Origin: Pomphorhynchus laevis
Taxonomy: Eukaryota > Acanthocephala > Palaeacanthocephala > Echinorhynchida > Pomphorhynchidae
Reading direction: 5' to 3'
Length of the DNA stretch: 64,000 bases
Assembly: GCA_012934845.2 (NCBI GenBank)
Contig: WNNJ02001991.1
Location: 1-64,000 of the forward strand
Shown here: positions 11,782 through 23,092 of the stretch, piece by piece
Layout: every line of letters starts with the position of its first letter
Position numbering within the stretch: position 1 is the first letter of the stretch
Program-made: the position numbers and the translations under genes
The notes under the pieces: model-generated
What the model was told of the DNA's origin: nothing
Database searches by the model: none
What the model saw: the letters and a program-made list of their open reading frames with translations, nothing else

Positions 11782-12942
11782 ATGGTCAAACAGAGGAAGA
11801 CTACAAAGCGAGGTGATGCTGCTAAGTTCGTGGATTATCAGGTTCAGTGTTCAAGTGAAGATTGTCATGTGTGGACAAGTGTTTCAGTTCCCGGGGAAAA
11901 GAAAACAGCTCTGTCTAATGCATCTTTCTACTGCGGGTACTGCTGCGCATCTTTGATAAATGATTTGAAGACGAAATTTACCCCCTTGGTTGTCGGTCAG
12001 TCGAGTTGTAATTCTCTTGGACCCATATCAGCTCCACCAATTCCAAAAAGCATAAGTGCCGGTCAAAGTAAGGAAGTTCTTATTTCCAAATTTACTAAGA
12101 ATGTTGAAAATTCCAGTCATAGTGATGGAAGCTATTCTAACTCTATATATCCCTCCTTAAGTCTTAACTCTATATATCCCTCCTCAAGTCTTGCAAATAA
12201 TCCAATGAATATAGATTTAACTGTAGAGGGTGAGACTGTAGCCATGGATGTTCCAGTGCATTTACCTGATGTTACTAATGATGAAAATACATATTGTCAG
12301 GTTTTGAATCATGGTCATATGTCTGATAATGAAACTGTCAAAAAGAAGGAACAAGCGTCAACGATAAGTCAACATACACTATCCGCAGTGTCACGTGACA
12401 GTCTCGAATTGCAAATTGGTAATAATAGGAAACACATCGGTGATCGATGTAGATCTGTTATTCTGGCCAATGTAAGAGAATCTTTATTTGAGAACGCACA
12501 AGTACGTCTTAACGAGGACGTCCAGCGTGTGAGATTTATATTGACGCAGGTACTTGGTTCTTGCAATGTGAATATTGTCAAACGTGTTAAACTCGTTGCA
12601 TTATTTCGACTGGGTAAGCGTGATACACTTAGTAATAGGCCGCGTTTACTCAAGGCCGTATTTAGAGAGCAGTCACATGCTGAGTTAATTCTTCGGAATT
12701 CATATCGTTTAAAAGGATCCCACGTTAGTTTCTTAAAAGATCTTGACGCTCTTCAAAGGGAGAAATTGTCTCAAGCTAAGAAAGAACTTGCATTTCGTGT
12801 TGCACTTGGTGAGAGCAATCTATGTGTGCAAAATTTTCAAGTAGTGAGGCGACGCATTCGAATCAGTTGGTCCCCATTAGATGTATCACCTCTCATGAAT
12901 GTGGAGGGTTTTGGCAAGGTCTTACAGCATATAAGTGCCTAG
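11782..12942 (+). CDS. CR1-like ORF1 protein (nucleic-acid-binding)
   Basis: The product is 386 residues. The N-terminus has a Cys-rich patch (C23, C28, then 'CGYCC' around residues 51-55) resembling a zinc-binding module. A low-complexity serine-rich middle follows, containing a duplicated 'NSIYPS' segment at residues 121-136. The C-terminal half (about residues 220-370) contains 'LNEDVQRVRF', 'LFRLGKR' and 'RPRLLKAVF', the pattern of CR1-type ORF1 RRM/CTD-like domains. ORF1 proteins of this kind bind element RNA; that role is inferred from the family. The copy at 61.4 kb shows the same domains (DVWT, FCGFCC, LIRLGKR, RPRLLKVV), confirming a real conserved protein. The C-terminal 121 nt overlap the start of ORF2 in another frame. 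Confidence 0.85.
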   Translation: MVKQRKTTKRGDAAKFVDYQVQCSSEDCHVWTSVSVPGEKKTALSNASFYCGYCCASLINDLKTKFTPLVVGQSSCNSLGPISAPPIPKSISAGQSKEVLISKFTKNVENSSHSDGSYSNSIYPSLSLNSIYPSSSLANNPMNIDLTVEGETVAMDVPVHLPDVTNDENTYCQVLNHGHMSDNETVKKKEQASTISQHTLSAVSRDSLELQIGNNRKHIGDRCRSVILANVRESLFENAQVRLNEDVQRVRFILTQVLGSCNVNIVKRVKLVALFRLGKRDTLSNRPRLLKAVFREQSHAELILRNSYRLKGSHVSFLKDLDALQREKLSQAKKELAFRVALGESNLCVQNFQVVRRRIRISWSPLDVSPLMNVEGFGKVLQHISA

Positions 12943-15812
12943 CTGATTTGGGATCTGAAGTGTGTCAGATTGCTAGAGATGATATTATTACTCGCACTGG
13001 TGTGAATAAAAGTCATAGTATATTTTATTGTAATGACAGGAGCTTGTTACAGAAAGTCGATGAGCTAAAGTTTAGGATCGAGTCTGTTAATCCAATTATA
13101 GTTGGTATTACAGAATCTTGGCTTAATTGTGATGTATCCAATGCTGAGGTATCCATCCCAGGCTATTATTTGTTCCGTAGTGATCGGATAGGGGGTAGGG
13201 GTGGTGGCGTAGCTCTCTTTATGAGAGACGAAGTTAAGGTGCGTGTTTTGAGTAAGTCGTCTATTGATAGAGTTGAGAGTTTGTGGTGTCAGGTGAAGTT
13301 TGATAACAGCTCACCCATCATACTGGGTCTTGTGTATCGTGCTCCTAAGGCAATATCTAAGAAACTCATTGAAGATATATAGTTGTATACGCGAGGAGAT
13401 TGTGATACTGTGATAATTGGGGATCTGAATATGCCAGATGTTGAATGGACTTCGAATACGGTTCTTCCTACTTGTGATAGTGAATCTTGTGACCTTATGG
13501 AGTGTTTTACTTATTGTGGTCTTGCTCAATTTGTTGATGTACATACTCGCTTTTCAAGTTGTAGTTCTTCCCTTCTTGATCTTTGCCTATCGACAAACAG
13601 TCAATTAATCAGTAGTATCCAATATGATTCTCCTGTTAGTTTGTCTGATCACTGTGTAGTTAAAGTTTTGCTAAATATACAAATGAGGGTGTTTCATCAT
13701 GCTCGGTACAAACGTCAGATTAATGTTTTTCGGGCGAACTATGATGTTATTATATCAAAGCTGCATAGAGTAAGTTGGCCTGATCCGGCTGTTGTCGGAG
13801 TTGACGAGGCCTGGGATCATTTTCGCGTGACGCTTTATTCTCTAATGGTAAAATTATCACCTTTGAAGTCTAAGACTAGTCAGAAAAGCGCTCGTTGGTT
13901 TGATACTGAGCTGGCTACTGCGATGAAGGCTCGTGACTTCAGTTTCAAATGCTTTAAGGGTGGGTTTTGTGAATATGGTGTTTATAAGCAGGCGAGAAAT
14001 TTCTTCAATTCTTTAAAGCGACATAAGCGCTATTTATTTGAAAATGGTCTAGCTCATAGTTGTAGACATGATCCCAAAGCTCTCTTTCTATATGTGAATA
14101 GTAGTAAGAACGCTAATAAAACAATTGGCCAATATTTTGATAGCGTTATTGAAGACGACCTTGCTGAGATGTTCTCAAGGCATTTTTACTCGTACAAAGA
14201 GACTACAAACGAGTATTCTGAACCTATTCAGAACAGTGAGACGATAAGAGGTGCTAGTGTTTCATATTCTAGTTTAGACATAGCTAATTTGATAACTCCT
14301 GAGAAAGTTTTAGCTGAACTGCATCGTCTTAAAGAGACAAACTCCAAAGGTGCTGATTTGTTACCTTCGATATATCTTCGTCGAATAGCAGACTCAATAT
14401 ATACACCACTTTGTAACATATTTCGACAATCTATTATTGATACGACTCTTCCAAAAGATTGGAAACAATCGATCATTCACCCCATCTTCAAAAAGGGTGA
14501 TAGATCTTCAGTAGACAATTATAGACCAGTAAGTATTACTTGCTTATGTTGTAGAATGTTAGAGCGAATTATACATGGTTATATGGTCAAGTTTTATAGT
14601 GAGAATAATGTAATAGCTTCTGAGCAACATGGTTTCCGTAAGGGTTATTCGACAGTTACTAATCTACTCGCAGCCCATCTTGATTGGTCAGCTAATAAAG
14701 CCGTATCCATTGCTACTGACATCATATTCTTCGATTTCTGTAAGGCATTTGACAGAGTAGACCATAGATTCCTCCTAAATAAACTAGAGAAAACTGGCAT
14801 TCCATTTTTGCTTGTTAGATGGATTGCATCGTTTTTAAGCAATCGTAGTTATTGTGTGCATGTAGATAATTTTTACTCTTCTTCGCGGCCATGTAATATA
14901 GGGGTGCCTCAAGGTTCAGTATTGGGTCCATTGTTATTTAGTGTCTACATTAACGATATCCCGGAATTTATTGATTCTCGGATGCTTTTATATGCAGACG
15001 ATTTGAAAATCTGGCGGGCAATTCGTTCATCCAATGATATAGTCAAACTGCAACGGGATATCGATGAAGTCGAAAATTGGGCTCTACTCAATAGGTTGAT
15101 TGTAAATATATCAAAATGCAAACATTTACGTGTTCGTGGCGGAAATGCTCAATCTTTAGTTAATTATAGCTTTCAAAGCAGTGATATAGAACGAGTGAAC
15201 AAATATAAGGACTTGGGAGTGTGGATAAACAGTGATTTGAGTACCGTCACACATACTGAACATGCTTGTTCAAATGCGTTGGGGATAATCGGTCAACTTC
15301 GACGCACTTTCATTGCACTCAATCAATTTGCCCTACGTCCGCTAATCTTTGCTCATGTGTTGAGCCGTCTTCTATATGCTGCGCCGTGTGTGTATCCCCA
15401 AAATTCAAAAGAACATATTAGTTCAGAGAGGGTACTTCATAGAGCTACCAAGCTAGCACCGCAACTGAAATTTTTGTCGTACCCTGATCGATTAAAAGCA
15501 CTTAGACTTGAGACTGTCACGTGGACCCGCCGGTACATTGATATGAGTATGGTCTGGCAAATTCTTAATGATTTGGATCATCCACTTCGAGATTGTCTTT
15601 ATTTGCGCTCATCCAATATCCTCCGAGGCCATGGTTTAACCCTGCGACGTGAAAGGATAAGAAAATCACGAGCTGTCCAATTTGATCGGCGAGTTGTATC
15701 TCTGTGGAATAGGCTTGGAGAGTCAACAGTGTGCAGTAGCAATATCAACGAATTCAAAAAGAAATTACGGATGGAGGATGCCATGGGGAAAGCTGCTTTT
15801 CCGTATTTGTGA
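12822..15812 (+). CDS. CR1-like ORF2: apurinic-type endonuclease and reverse transcriptase, one in-frame stop
   Basis: The frame is 996 codons, read from the ATG at 12822 and interrupted once by TAG at 13380-13382. The endonuclease domain shows 'ITESWL', 'GGRGGGVALF', 'LVYRAP', 'VIIGDLNMPDVEW' and 'SLSDHCVV' (EEP fold). The RT shows 'NYRPVSITCL', 'EQHGFRKGYST', 'FDFCKAFDRVDH', 'GVPQGSVLGPLLF' and catalytic YADD at 14991-15002. It nicks DNA and primes reverse transcription of its own RNA (family knowledge). The ATG at 12822 is chosen because the other copy has its ATG at the equivalent place (62458), followed by the same 'KFSSS' residues. The stop falls between two endonuclease motifs, so this copy is probably inactive unless read through. 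Confidence 0.9.
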
Positions 15813-15893
15813 TACTTTTATTATATTTTTTTTCTGCAGTGAACCAGCCAATTAAGCCATGCTTTTATGTGCTGTTGAAACATTAATAATAAT

Positions 15894-16420
15894 ATATTTT
15901 ACTATTTTCTGCTTGATGTTATTTTTATAGTAACCTAGTTTAAAATATGTATCTATTGAATAATTTAAATATTTTTGCATGAATGATCATGCAAAAATAA
16001 ATTAATAGTAGTTTTAGCTAATGTTAATATAATATTCATATCTAGATATACACCTTCTTTATCATTAATATTGGTTGTATTAAGAATAAGTCTACCTGGA
16101 TAAGTTTGTTCAAAGTATATTATTTATTATCTATAAATAAATATCTTAAATTTATTTTTAATAATATTTTGTTGATTTGTATATTGTAAATTTATATATT
16201 TTGCTGATTTATAATTCTCCAATATAAAAAAATAAAGATAAAATCATTAACTTGATGATAATTAGCAGAAAAATAACAATGTAATATCAATAATTCATAG
16301 TTTCAGTATTTCTGCCAGATGTTATATTACCGAGAAAACAAAGTCCAATGGTCAATAATAATTTGTCAGTGGGAAAAGGGATATCTAACTGAGTCTACGT
16401 ATTTTATGATATAAATTAAT
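15894..16420 (-). pseudogene. Naiad-like PLE remnant, continuation right of the LINE
   Basis: The minus strand continues the PLE coding end split by the CR1-like insertion (15894-16120, including the region coding for the 'GVYLD' neighbourhood). After an internal rearrangement comes a piece of the PLE terminal repeat (16290-16420, with 'tctgccagatgttatattacc', 'ctgagtctacgta'). No open frame survives. Confidence 0.65.
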
Positions 16421-18170
16421 TTAAAATAAAGATAAATAATAAATAATTATATCTGAGTTTATATAATTAATATTTATACAACGTTAAAATTACAATTGTA
16501 ATGTAAGATTAAAGTCAATTTTTATGAACTGACCAATATAAGTTGTCTAAAAATGAAATTTATCGAATTTTCTTTGCTTAATCTTGTATATACAAGAGTC
16601 AGATTCTTACACGAACTCTTTGATTTCAATAATTAATCATTTGGTCTATATAAGTTAAATACTAAATATTAAATAAAGTATTAAATAGAAATGATATCGT
16701 TAATTTCTCTTTATTGAGTTTTGGTTCAGAGTTATATGTGTAAACATCGGTAAAACTGAAAAATTAATTATTTCCAGCCTGGATAATCTAAACATTCAAT
16801 CACTACGATTGACCTTGGAATTTATTTCAAAATTAAAATTTTTCTCTTAAACTTTTTCAATTATTTTTCCAGTGAAAATACAATGCCGACATGGGATAGC
16901 AAACACAGTTTATAAAATTTCAGCAATAAATTTCATCTAAATAATTTAAAACTAAATGCGATTATAATTTATCAGTCAATTAAATCAATTAAATATTACA
17001 TAAATAAAAAGTTATATCAATTATTAAAATTAGTATTAAGTGTCAGAAAGCCCGTGGAATCAAAAAGTTGAAATAAATTTAAGAACAGTGCATATATCTT
17101 AATGTTCAATAAAAATATTACTTCTGTGTCGTTTATCAGTTATAAAAGATTTATAATTTGAAGGAATTTTTAAATCAAAAATCCGTACATTATGCGTTTA
17201 TTTTAGTTCACAGTCTGGATTTATAAACCAAACTGTGCAGAACTCGCATATCAGTAAACTACCAGACTGTTCAAAAAAGCAAAACATTTCAGCGAATCTT
17301 CTTTGTGATCAATTTATAACTTTTGTAGTAAAATATAATATACTACTTGAAAAATCCACAGTAGCTAAATATAAATACATTTATCCTGAAAAATGATCAA
17401 CAAATTAATTATAATAATTTAATTTTAAAATATTTTAATTGTAAAATGTAAAATCTTTATTTATAAAGATACAGTAATAATTATTTCAAAGTTTTCATAT
17501 CTATATTTGTACAAATTTTACTTGTAAAATGCTGAATGCTTGTATTAAAGTTTATATGCCGACATTAGTTGTATATCATTTTGTTATATCAAAATTAGTA
17601 TTTGTTTATTAAAATTAGTATTAAATGTCAGAAAGCTCGTGGCATTAAAAAGTATAGAAATATTTTAAAATAAAATATTTTATGTTTTATTTTTAGAAAT
17701 AAAAATATTTTCTATATATAGAAAATATAGAAATATTTGTGAACGTACAAATCTTTATTAATTTTTATAAATTTAAGATTGATTTTATCAATTTTATCAA
17801 TTGACCAGATATTACGACTAATAAATTTAATGTGTATTAAACTCTAAAAAATCAATTATATAACAATTATTTTTTATTTATTATTAAATTATTTAATTTT
17901 TATAGATGGATAATAAAAAAATATCCTTTGATTAGAATAATTTTTTTTAAATCTAATGTAAATCTTGTGTATTAAACTCTAATAATTTTTATTCAATAAG
18001 CGAACAAATTTATTCAAGTAGTCTTATTCTTAATAAAACTTATTTTGATAATAGACAATTTATGTATACATAGGTATGAACATTAAATTAATATTAAATA
18101 TTGATGAATAAAAGTGATTTTTATTTAAATCATATTTTATTTAAATTTTAATTAACATTTATTAAAACTA
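16421..18170. other. AT-rich spacer with traces of Naiad-like PLE
   Basis: This is mostly uninformative AT-rich sequence. Two similar strings ('attaaaattagtattaa(g/a)tgtcagaaag') recur at about 17025 and 17610, a small direct repeat. From about 17975 to 18110, fragments of the PLE RT C-terminal region ('ttttattcaataagcgaaca') appear on the plus strand. Confidence 0.4.
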
Positions 18171-18229
18171 TTATTGATTTATATCGTAAAGATGACGTTT
18201 AAATTTACAATAAACATATTTTTGGACCA

Positions 18230-18560
18230 TATAATATATAATGCATTATTCGATATATTGATGATATGTGTATTTAATTCTAATAATTTTTATTCAATTA
18301 GTGAGCACATTTATCCAGAAAGCCTTATTCTTAACAAAACCAATATTAATGATAAAGAAGGTGTATATCTAGATATGAAAATTAAATTAACATCAATTAA
18401 AACTACTATTAATTTATATCGTAAAGATGACGTTTAAATTTACAAGAAACGTTTTGCATAAGCATTCATACTAAACACTACGTTTATATGAAGTAATTGA
18501 ACTAATTAAAGCACAGTTTAAAAATATTGTAAGGTAATCAAAATTCATATCTGGTTTAAA
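18230..18560 (+). pseudogene. Naiad-like PLE RT fragment
   Basis: Plus-strand translation at 18235-18437 gives an RT piece with an altered catalytic box ('YIDDM') and then 'ISEHIYPESLILNKTNIN', nearly identical to residues following FRYIDD in the full copy at 41846. The frame breaks soon after 'YRKDD'. Only 3'-region fragments survive, typical of 5' truncation in this family. Confidence 0.75.
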
Positions 18561-18949
18561 TAACCAGATATGAACATTAAATTAAAATTTATTAAAATTT
18601 TAATTAATTACATCCTTAATATGTCATATTTAAAATTTAAAACGCTTATTTTTTATGAGCATTCATGCAAATCATATTTAATATAATGAAATTTTAAGAT
18701 TTAAAAATAATTTTAAAATTTACATTAAATAATGAAATTTTAAGAATACCTTTATTATCTTTCTTAAAGATATTAAGAATATCTTTCTTAATTATCGATT
18801 TTCTATTTTTATTTGCCCCATAGTTTGTCCACAAAACTTTACAACATAAGCAGTTACGTCAATATTTGATAAAGATGTCAAATTTTTATATTAATAAAAA
18901 GTGATTAGACTATACATTTTTCAAGTTATTATTTAAACTATTGAAAAAT

Positions 18950-19045
18950 TCAATAAATACTTGATAAATTCAATAAGTTCAATAAATTCAATAAATTCAA
19001 TAAATTCAATAAATTCAATAAATTCAATAAAATTCAATAAATACC
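18950..19045. repeat. 9-bp tandem repeat (aattcaata)n
   Basis: About ten units of 'aattcaata' are present, with minor variants. It lies within AT-rich sequence between PLE fragments and is a plain microsatellite-like tract. Confidence 0.9.
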
Positions 19046-19099
19046 AATATTAATATTGGTTTTTAAAATTTTGTTCAGCCATTGTCATCATGTGTTATT

Positions 19100-19565
19100 T
19101 TAATTAATTATCTTTTTCCAATAAAAATACTGATTTTCGTCAACATAATTTTAATAATTTAATAGATACATATTTTAAGCCATGAAAATAAAATATAAAA
19201 ATAACATAAATAATGGTTTATAAAAATAAAATCAAACAGAAATTTGTAAAAAATATATATCATCAAAAATATTATTAAAAATATATTTAAACTCTAATAA
19301 AGAAAATTTTTATGACTAATAACAAATAATATACTTTGTATTAGAATAAGATACTACATCTTCAAATTTCATCAGAGGAAATACGTCCTTAACACGTATT
19401 TGGCCCCGCTGCTATGTTGGGTCAAGGAATTAGAGGCCGAAACCTGATAGCATAGCAGTTCATCCTGATGACCTCTAATTCTTATTCTGATACAACGTCT
19501 GTTATTTCTTAGTCACTTAATAAAAATGACGTTTATTTTAAATTTCATTTTTTTAACTTGATTAA
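19100..19565 (+). repeat. Naiad-like PLE 3' end with terminal repeat (copy C)
   Basis: The 3' coding relic (about 19130-19300, 'aatagatacatattttaa') is followed by the family terminal repeat, including 'ggccccgctgctatgttg' at about 19403, 'ccgaaacctgatagcatagc' at about 19436 and CTGATGA at about 19467. In this copy the ten bases before the CC-GAAA (gaattagagg) pair perfectly with the ten after CTGATGA (cctctaattc). Confidence 0.8.
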
Positions 19566-19719
19566 AATTATAGAAAATTTAAAAACAATTATTTATTTTA
19601 TTTAGTTTACTGCTTATAAACTTAAAATAGCAATGGCGTCAATACCATTGATTTCGTCAATTTATAAAAATAACGTTTATTTTAAATTTCAATTTTTTTA
19701 TTTTAAATATATTTTTATT

Positions 19720-20267
19720 TTAAACTCTAATATAGAAAATTTTTATGACTAATAACAAATAATATATTTGTATTAGAATAAGATACTAGATAATCAAATT
19801 TAATCAGAGGAAATACATCATTAGCATGTATTTGGTCCCGCTGCTATGTTGAGTAGAGAAGTTAGGGGCTGAAACCTGATAGCATAGCAGTTCATCCTGA
19901 TGACCTTTAATCCTTATTCTGATACATCGTCTGTTATTTATTATTCAATTCATAAAAATTGACGTTTATTTTATTGTATAAACTACGTAGATTCAGATAT
20001 TTGATCTGATTGATTAATCAACTTAGATTAGACTAAATTGATTAGTCTAATCATTTAGAAGGTTATACTGAACGACCTACTGATTTTTATTGAAAATCAT
20101 AATTTTTACCGTTATCCATTTAAAGTTTATTTGAAATATTAAAATATTAAAAAATTGAATATTAAAAAGAATTTTTATAACAGAATATTTTATAAAAATC
20201 ATTAAATCAAAACCATTAAATTAATAACTAATATAGAGATAACATGAAAGATTAAAAAGCATATATA
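19720..20267 (+). repeat. Right arm of inverted repeat: Naiad-like terminal repeat (copy D)
   Basis: This is the plus-strand terminal repeat preceded by a scrap of RT end. From about 19740 to 20267 it is the near-perfect reverse complement of 10812-11330. The distal 280 bp ('gtagattcagatatttgatc' onward) is not present in terminal repeats A or B, so the inverted pair shares more than the family consensus. Confidence 0.85.
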
Positions 20268-22980
20268 ATATGATACTATTTGATACATATTAGTATCAAA
20301 TAGTATCAAATATATACACATTATTTATACAAAAATATATACATTTGTTTATATTATTTTGCTCATCAAATTTAATCAAAAATGCAATCTTTATTTTTAT
20401 GAAAATAAATTTTTTTTCTAATGATTTGTCTGGTCGGAAAGGAAAAGTCTACTTATATTAGCAAACATTCGTGTTTTATGGTCAATTTTTTGACATTACA
20501 GGTTACACTATTTAATATGGAAATATTAAATGTTAATATTAATATTAAATATTATCTACCACCTACGATATTAGTTACTATTTTGATTAAATCGTCATAC
20601 ATGTAAAATATTTGGACCAAAATAGAAATTTACAGTTTCAAAAGGTTTGGTGTTTAGACCCTTCAATTGCCACTCATTTAAATTGATCTGCATAATTTTG
20701 TTACGATTATAAACCTTTCGTTGTTGAAACATTTACCTTACATCGGAGATTATTCAGTGAAGTTTATTAACTTTAATTTATTAAAAAATTGTAAATTATT
20801 TTCGTTGCTTTTGTTTTATATTCAATATATGAATACTATAGTCTTTATGATAGAATAATTTTTTATTCTATCATAAAATACTTTTTTGCGTAGAATACTT
20901 TTTTTGTACATAAAAATACTTTTTCAATTGGGCATTTTATCATCTTATTTCGTAACAAATTTTTTACTAAATTTTATTTATCTTTTTAATAAAATGTTTG
21001 TTACAATCTAAATTAAAATGTTGATATAATTTTAAATCCTTTCATCAAATATTTTTCCTTAAAAAACGATACATTTAACAAATTGCAACAATACAACGTG
21101 ATCATACCTTTATTTGTAATTAATTGCATTAAAACTTGTCCAACATTAAGTCATCTCAAGTTTTACGGTAAACTCTAGCTACGATGAAATCAAAAGTTTT
21201 ATTTGCATAACTGGCATTTGCCACATTCCAAAAATTGAACAAATGTGCCTGATGGTTAATGTGCTCATTTGTTAAAATAAGCAAGGGTGAATGTATATCA
21301 ATTAATGTTGTGAACAGCATCTGATCAATGTGACAAATTACAATTCAGTGACATTAATGCTAATTTTCTACTGACAAATCACATTTCGATAAAAGTTTTA
21401 TGATCTAATCAATTGAACACATTAAGTGCTACGCATCTGCAATCAAATTTTATGTTAAAACGAAATGCAGTTGTCGAATGGGTGATTGGTTTGATTTAGA
21501 TGAATTTTCAATATGTTGGCGGCTCTAAGTTATTGTAATTGGATTCTTGTAATTTAAAATTAAAAAGTGTTTATGCAATTTTTATAAAAATTCGCGATCA
21601 TACAAAACGTTTCACCTACAAAACGATACATTTAATAAACTTGTAAATATTGAGAAAAGTAAGGTTTAGCAACATGTGATTAAAAGCTTAAGTTACAAAT
21701 AATTGTTGGATCGTTTAGGAATGGAAGAATATAGTTGGTTAATAATTATTGAACACTTTCAATATTTTCAAAATTTTACTTTGATAATTCGGCTTGAAAA
21801 TCGTATAGAAAAACAAATTGTTCAAGACATTTTGAAAAATGCAAAAGTAGAAATGAAATTAAACATTTACAATTTATAATTGAAAAATAATTTTCTAAAT
21901 CGAAAATTATAATTTATAATCGAAAATGTATTAATAATTGAAAATTTATAATTTTAAATTAATAATTGTTAATTTTAGTGATTAGTTGTACAATTATAAA
22001 TTTTGGAGATCAATTGATATCTAAAGAAGATATAAAGAATTTACAAAGAATTATATAAAGAAGATATATATTTGATATCTATATCAGCTTAATAATATTA
22101 TACCGTTATTTGAATATACATTTTTGAATTTTTATTAAAAGTTATATTTTACTAATTAATTTTAATTAAATATTTTGTTTTACACTTACACCCCTAAACT
22201 GATACTAACGATCGAAAAGTTAGCCTTTTATGAGCATTTTTGTGATACATTCAGAAAGTACGTAAATAAACATTTATAATCTTCTAATAGACAAACATAA
22301 AAGTTATTTGTCAATGATAAGAAGTGTCTAAGCGACCACTTCGGATGTCAGCAATAATCCTTCACGAAACCAGACCTGTTAAATATGTTGATTGATAGCA
22401 AACAACTACAGTCATTAAATTTTTATGTATTCGTGATTTGTTTGGATTTACAATCGAGGAAGAATTGATAGATTTGTAGAAATATGCCTAGCCAAATCAA
22501 TTTATTTATGCCATAACAACCAACAATATCGTATTTAGATAGAAAAATATCGAAAAAAACCATCCAAGATAAATTGCTTTTGGTCTATTACACTAAAAAT
22601 ACAGATCTAACAAATATGATTTTACTGTCAAATTATTTTAAAACTATTTAATCTTAACCGGATGACTAGTAATAATATAATATAATATATTGATGTATAT
22701 TTATTTTGATAAATTATATAAAGTGCTAGCAGTTTACTCAAAATATTCAAAAGTAATGTTTTTATGTCTGTTTGCTGAAACTTACAAATGAAGTTCAATT
22801 TAAAGCGCTTTCGGGTTTTTATTTTTAAAACATGAAATCAAAACATTTATTAGATAAATAGATAATTAATGGATTATATGTAAGATTAAATATACATATT
22901 ATATAATCTATCATAAATAAATTACATTATTTATAATATAATCTATTGTAATCTACCATATTATATTCTTAGGACCTTCC
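20268..22980. other. AT-rich spacer, no gene seen
   Basis: There is a small palindrome around 20270-20310 ('gatactatttgatac' / 'gtatcaaatagtatc'). Otherwise no coding region, RNA gene or repeat family could be supported. Confidence 0.5.
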
Positions 22981-23002
22981 CCATATTAGGGGTTCTAAAT
23001 TA

Positions 23003-23092
23003 CTTTTCATACGATCATACGATCGTATGATCATATGAAAAGTGGTCCTTTTCATATGAGGTAGGGATGATCAATACGATCATCCCTACCTC
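23003..23092. repeat. Two consecutive hairpins
   Basis: A 40-base palindrome at 23003-23042 has 20-base arms with one mismatched pair and no loop. It is followed by a perfect 15-bp hairpin (23058-23072 with 23078-23092, loop of 5). The second has GC-rich arms ('gaggtagggatgatc'), unusual in this AT-rich background. No ORF is linked to them. Confidence 0.8.

Larger units (their letters stand above)
11615..15893 (+). mobile_element. CR1-like non-LTR retrotransposon (LINE), nearly intact
   Basis: This is an element of about 4.28 kb. It has a short 5' leader, ORF1 (11782-12942), an overlapping ORF2 (12822-15812, endonuclease plus RT) and a 3' UTR ending in an 'attaataataata' microsatellite tail, as is usual in the CR1/jockey group. 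Both flanks belong to one minus-strand Naiad-like PLE copy, so the boundaries are visible to within a few bases; any target-site duplication is short and obscured by AT-rich sequence. One in-frame TAG interrupts ORF2; otherwise the frames are open, so the insertion is young. A second, more decayed member begins near 61.2 kb. Confidence 0.88.

Noticed and set aside
20421-20606. 61-codon ORF in the 20 kb spacer
   Set aside because: Composition is typical of chance AT-rich frames, with no recognisable motif.
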